Below are positions 61,710 through 64,000 of a DNA stretch of 64,000 nt, one piece after another. The position numbers and the translations under genes were made by a program. The number at the start of each line of letters is the position of its first letter. Positions within the stretch are counted from its first letter, which is position 1. The DNA is taken from the NCBI GenBank assembly GCA_002336115.1, contig DDEN01000056.1, positions 425,577 to 489,576 on the forward strand, given 5' to 3'. Under the pieces are notes generated by a model. The model searched no databases. It had not been told where the DNA came from and saw nothing but the letters and a program-made list of their open reading frames with translations. Source of the stretch: Chitinophagaceae bacterium UBA1953. Lineage in GTDB: Bacteria > Bacteroidota > Bacteroidia > Chitinophagales > Chitinophagaceae.

Positions 61710-61858
61710 CCCGTCAGTGGTTTAAAACCCTGGTGGTTTGAATAGCATATAAACTTGCCTTGCAGATGAAATTTGATGGTTTCTTCAAATGATTGTAATA
61801 TTGAACAGCAGTTTTCGTTAATGATGCTGTAGTAAATCCAAATCAATAGCTGTGCTGC

Positions 61859-63085
61859 ATGGAAGACCAGAAACCATCTTCATCTAACAGGCGTAAATTC
61901 TTAATCAATGCTGCTAAGGTAGCAGGGGTTGGTGCTGTTGGTTATATTTATTTCACAGGTTATAAGAATGATGTTTCTGAAATTGCTCCTCCTCCTGTTG
62001 GTAAACATGTTTTATTAACTCAGCCTTATCTCTATAGTATCCGGTACAATGAAATGAAAGTTCGCTGGATATCTAATCTTCAGTGTTTAAGCTGGGTTGA
62101 GATCGGAGAAACAAGAGAACCCAATCAGAAAATATTTTCAGTTACCGATGGGTTCATTAACGCAAACAATCGTATTCATGAAATTGTTTTGGAAAACTTA
62201 AAGGCGGGTCAGCAATATTTTTATCGAGTTGCATCAAAACAAATTCTGGAATTTGAGCAGGAAGATAAAATTACTTACGGAGAAACTATTTACAGTGAAG
62301 TATTTAGTTTTACTACCGCCAGGCAAAACCAAACAGAAAGCAATTGGCTTGTGCTGAATGATATTCATGATACACCTGCATCTTTTGCACACCTGATTGC
62401 ATTGAATAAAGATGAGCCGTTCGATTATGTTTTTCTCAATGGAGATATGTTTAACTGGATTGACAATGAAGATCAGCTAATCACTCATCTGATTAATCCC
62501 TGCACAAAAGTATTTGCATCACAAAAACCTATGTTATTTCAGCGAGGTAATCATGAAATAAGAGGAAATTTTATGTGGCATCTGAAAGAATATTTTTCGT
62601 CACAGCAGGAACAGTATTTTACATTCTGGTCGGGGCCTGTATTTATAATTGTTCTCGACAGTGGTGAAGAAGTTGTTGACAATGGTTATGATCAGTTTGA
62701 TACATACCGTGAAAAACAGGCATTGTGGTTAGAAAGTGTAATGCAGTCGCAAGAATATAAAACGGCCAGGTATAAAGTGGTTATGATGCATATTCCGCCA
62801 TTTTATTCGTTTAATGCAAAAGGTTCTAATCACTGTAAAAAAGTATTTTCTCCTTTGTTTGATAAATATAAAATTGACCTGGTAATTTCAGGACATACAC
62901 ATACTTATGGTGTTCACCCACCGGTAAAAGGCCAGCACAATTACCCGGTTATTATTGGGGGAGGGCCTGTTCCCGGCAAGCGTACTTTAATTAAAGTAAA
63001 AGCAAACAGGGAACAATTGTATCTGCAGATGATTAAGGATGATGGTTCAGTTGTTGGTGAGTACACAATAAAAGCAGGCAGCTAA
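61859..63085 (+). CDS. Tat-exported metallophosphoesterase (purple-acid-phosphatase-like)
   Basis: A 408-residue protein. The twin-arginine pair Arg11-Arg12 in NRRKFLINAAKVAG starts a Tat signal, so the protein is exported folded, presumably after metal loading. An N-terminal fibronectin-III-like domain (about 45-150) is typical of purple acid phosphatases. The calcineurin-like catalytic domain follows with all metal ligands: LNDIHD, FLNGDMFNW, FQRGNHEIRG, MMHIPPF and ISGHTHTYGVH. It likely hydrolyses phosphate mono- or diesters in the periplasm. The gene is plausibly paired with the downstream acetyltransferase-like gene. Confidence 0.9.
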   Translation: MEDQKPSSSNRRKFLINAAKVAGVGAVGYIYFTGYKNDVSEIAPPPVGKHVLLTQPYLYSIRYNEMKVRWISNLQCLSWVEIGETREPNQKIFSVTDGFINANNRIHEIVLENLKAGQQYFYRVASKQILEFEQEDKITYGETIYSEVFSFTTARQNQTESNWLVLNDIHDTPASFAHLIALNKDEPFDYVFLNGDMFNWIDNEDQLITHLINPCTKVFASQKPMLFQRGNHEIRGNFMWHLKEYFSSQQEQYFTFWSGPVFIIVLDSGEEVVDNGYDQFDTYREKQALWLESVMQSQEYKTARYKVVMMHIPPFYSFNAKGSNHCKKVFSPLFDKYKIDLVISGHTHTYGVHPPVKGQHNYPVIIGGGPVPGKRTLIKVKANREQLYLQMIKDDGSVVGEYTIKAGS

Positions 63086-63119
63086 ATCATGCTGTTTGTT
63101 TTATTCGTATTTTGTAGTT

Positions 63120-64000
63120 ATGGAAATCCACATTGAAACTGTTGATACCAAAAAGCAGTTAAAGGAATTTGTGTGGTTTGGTATCAATTTATATAAAGAT
63201 TGCGCTTTTGCCGCCCCTCCGTTATTTTTTGATGATTTCTCTGTTTTAAATAAAGACAGTAATCCGTCGGCCCGAATGATGGAAACCAACTATTTTATTG
63301 CAAGACGGGGAAATAAAATCGTAGGACGTATAGCTGCAATTATTAATCCCATTGCTAATAAGCATTTCAACAAAGCACACGCCCGGTTTGGATGGTTTGA
63401 ATGTATCAACGATGTTACTGTTGCAAAAGCACTTTTTGATGGTGCGGAAAACTGGGCACGCAGCAAAGGAATGACGCATGTGCAGGGGCCGCTCGGCTTT
63501 ACAGATTTTGACCAGGAGGGAATGGTGGTTGAAGGGTTTGATCAGTTGGCAACATTGGTAGGAAAATATAATTATCCTTATCTGCCCCAGTTAACGGAGC
63601 AATGTGGCTATATAAAAGATACCGACTGGAATGAATTTCAGATTCCTGTTCCCGAACATCTTCCCGAACGTTATTACCGCTCCGCAGCAATTGTGCAGGA
63701 AAAATACAAAGTAAAACGTGTTGTGGAAAAAAGTAAACGGATACTGGTGAAAAAATATGGGTATAAAATTTTCGGATTATTAAACACCTGCTACCGGGAG
63801 TTGTATAACTTTTCATTTCTTTCTGAAGAGCAGATTGCCTTTTACATTAAAACCTATTTCTCTTTTTTCCAAACAGAATTGCTCAGTATAGTGGTTGATG
63901 AAAAGGATGAAGTGGTTGCTTTGGGTATTACAATGCCAAGTCTTTCAAAAGCGTTACAGAAAGCAAAAGGTAAATTATTCCCAACAGGCTGGTGGCACTT
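63120..64000 (+). CDS. GNAT-like protein (partial, cut by the right edge)
   Basis: The frame opens at ATG 63120 (MEIHIETVDTKKQLKEFVWF) and stays open to the end of the window, 293 codons. It resembles large N-acetyltransferase-like proteins common in Bacteroidota, with VGRIAAIINPIANKHFNKAH and GPLGFTDFDQEGMVVEGFDQ in the first half and a second GNAT-like part from about residue 230. These proteins have no settled function. The 34-bp gap from the phosphoesterase stop suggests one operon. The C-terminus lies outside the window. Confidence 0.78.
   Translation, partial: MEIHIETVDTKKQLKEFVWFGINLYKDCAFAAPPLFFDDFSVLNKDSNPSARMMETNYFIARRGNKIVGRIAAIINPIANKHFNKAHARFGWFECINDVTVAKALFDGAENWARSKGMTHVQGPLGFTDFDQEGMVVEGFDQLATLVGKYNYPYLPQLTEQCGYIKDTDWNEFQIPVPEHLPERYYRSAAIVQEKYKVKRVVEKSKRILVKKYGYKIFGLLNTCYRELYNFSFLSEEQIAFYIKTYFSFFQTELLSIVVDEKDEVVALGITMPSLSKALQKAKGKLFPTGWWH

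Noticed and set aside
63101..63816. Minus-strand frames in the last kilobase
   Set aside because: They are shadows of the plus-strand GNAT-like gene starting at 63120, which is open to the window edge.

Overview
The window is a 64 kb stretch of a Bacteroidota chromosome, most likely of the family Chitinophagaceae. The case rests on several features. Two proteins end in type IX secretion (T9SS) type A sorting domains. Promoters carry the Bacteroidota -7 element TAnnTTTG with almost no Shine-Dalgarno sequences. DUF5103, NamZ/DUF1343, DUF2911 and two-component-regulator-propeller families are present, exported proteins and lipoproteins are numerous, and base composition is moderately AT-rich. 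There is no prophage, no complete insertion sequence, no CRISPR array and no tRNA. One structural RNA, the small SRP RNA, is present. Both ends cut through genes.

Layout. 1-7 kb: the end of a surface-polysaccharide cluster (flippase, glycosyltransferase), then an acyl-CoA-binding protein, a GNAT acetyltransferase, an exported M20 amidohydrolase and a three-repeat lipoprotein. 7.2-8.4 kb: a small accessory patch with a HigA-like antitoxin lacking a toxin and a degenerate PD-(D/E)XK-like protein. 8.7-16.5 kb: housekeeping genes (lepA, fructose-6-phosphate aldolase/transaldolase, SRP RNA, DUF5103, LolE-type permease, half-size TSUP transporter, pyrophosphatase, peroxiredoxin). 16.6-37.3 kb: a large exported-protein and signalling region. 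It holds a six-gene minus-strand operon of exported proteins, a 2,058-residue T9SS adhesin behind a beta-helix protein, a propeller histidine kinase with its NarL-type regulator, and a divergent TPR histidine kinase with its own regulator. 37.3-42.2 kb: NamZ muramidase, FKBP isomerase, a CPBP protease and peptidase T. 42.2-44.5 kb: a gene-poor, repeat-rich, AT-rich stretch. 44.5-64 kb: a T9SS alpha/beta hydrolase, a LytS/LytTR pair, a fatty acid hydroxylase, further exported proteins, an SPFH protein, a large BNR-repeat protein, a cytochrome c lipoprotein, an S9 peptidase and a Tat-exported phosphoesterase.

Main proposals. (1) A palindrome with ATCCC/GGGGAT arms around an A-tract lies about 33-35 bp upstream of the -7 element of the six-gene operon and of the beta-helix/adhesin operon, and again between the two divergent histidine kinase operons. 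This suggests one regulon for the 16.6-37 kb region, run by one or both neighbouring NarL-type regulators. (2) Degenerate tandem repeats with a strict 7-bp period occur in at least four intergenic places, typically at gene 3' ends and sometimes containing the stop codon; one pair is inverted around a terminator. Both were read directly from the sequence. Their functions are inference.
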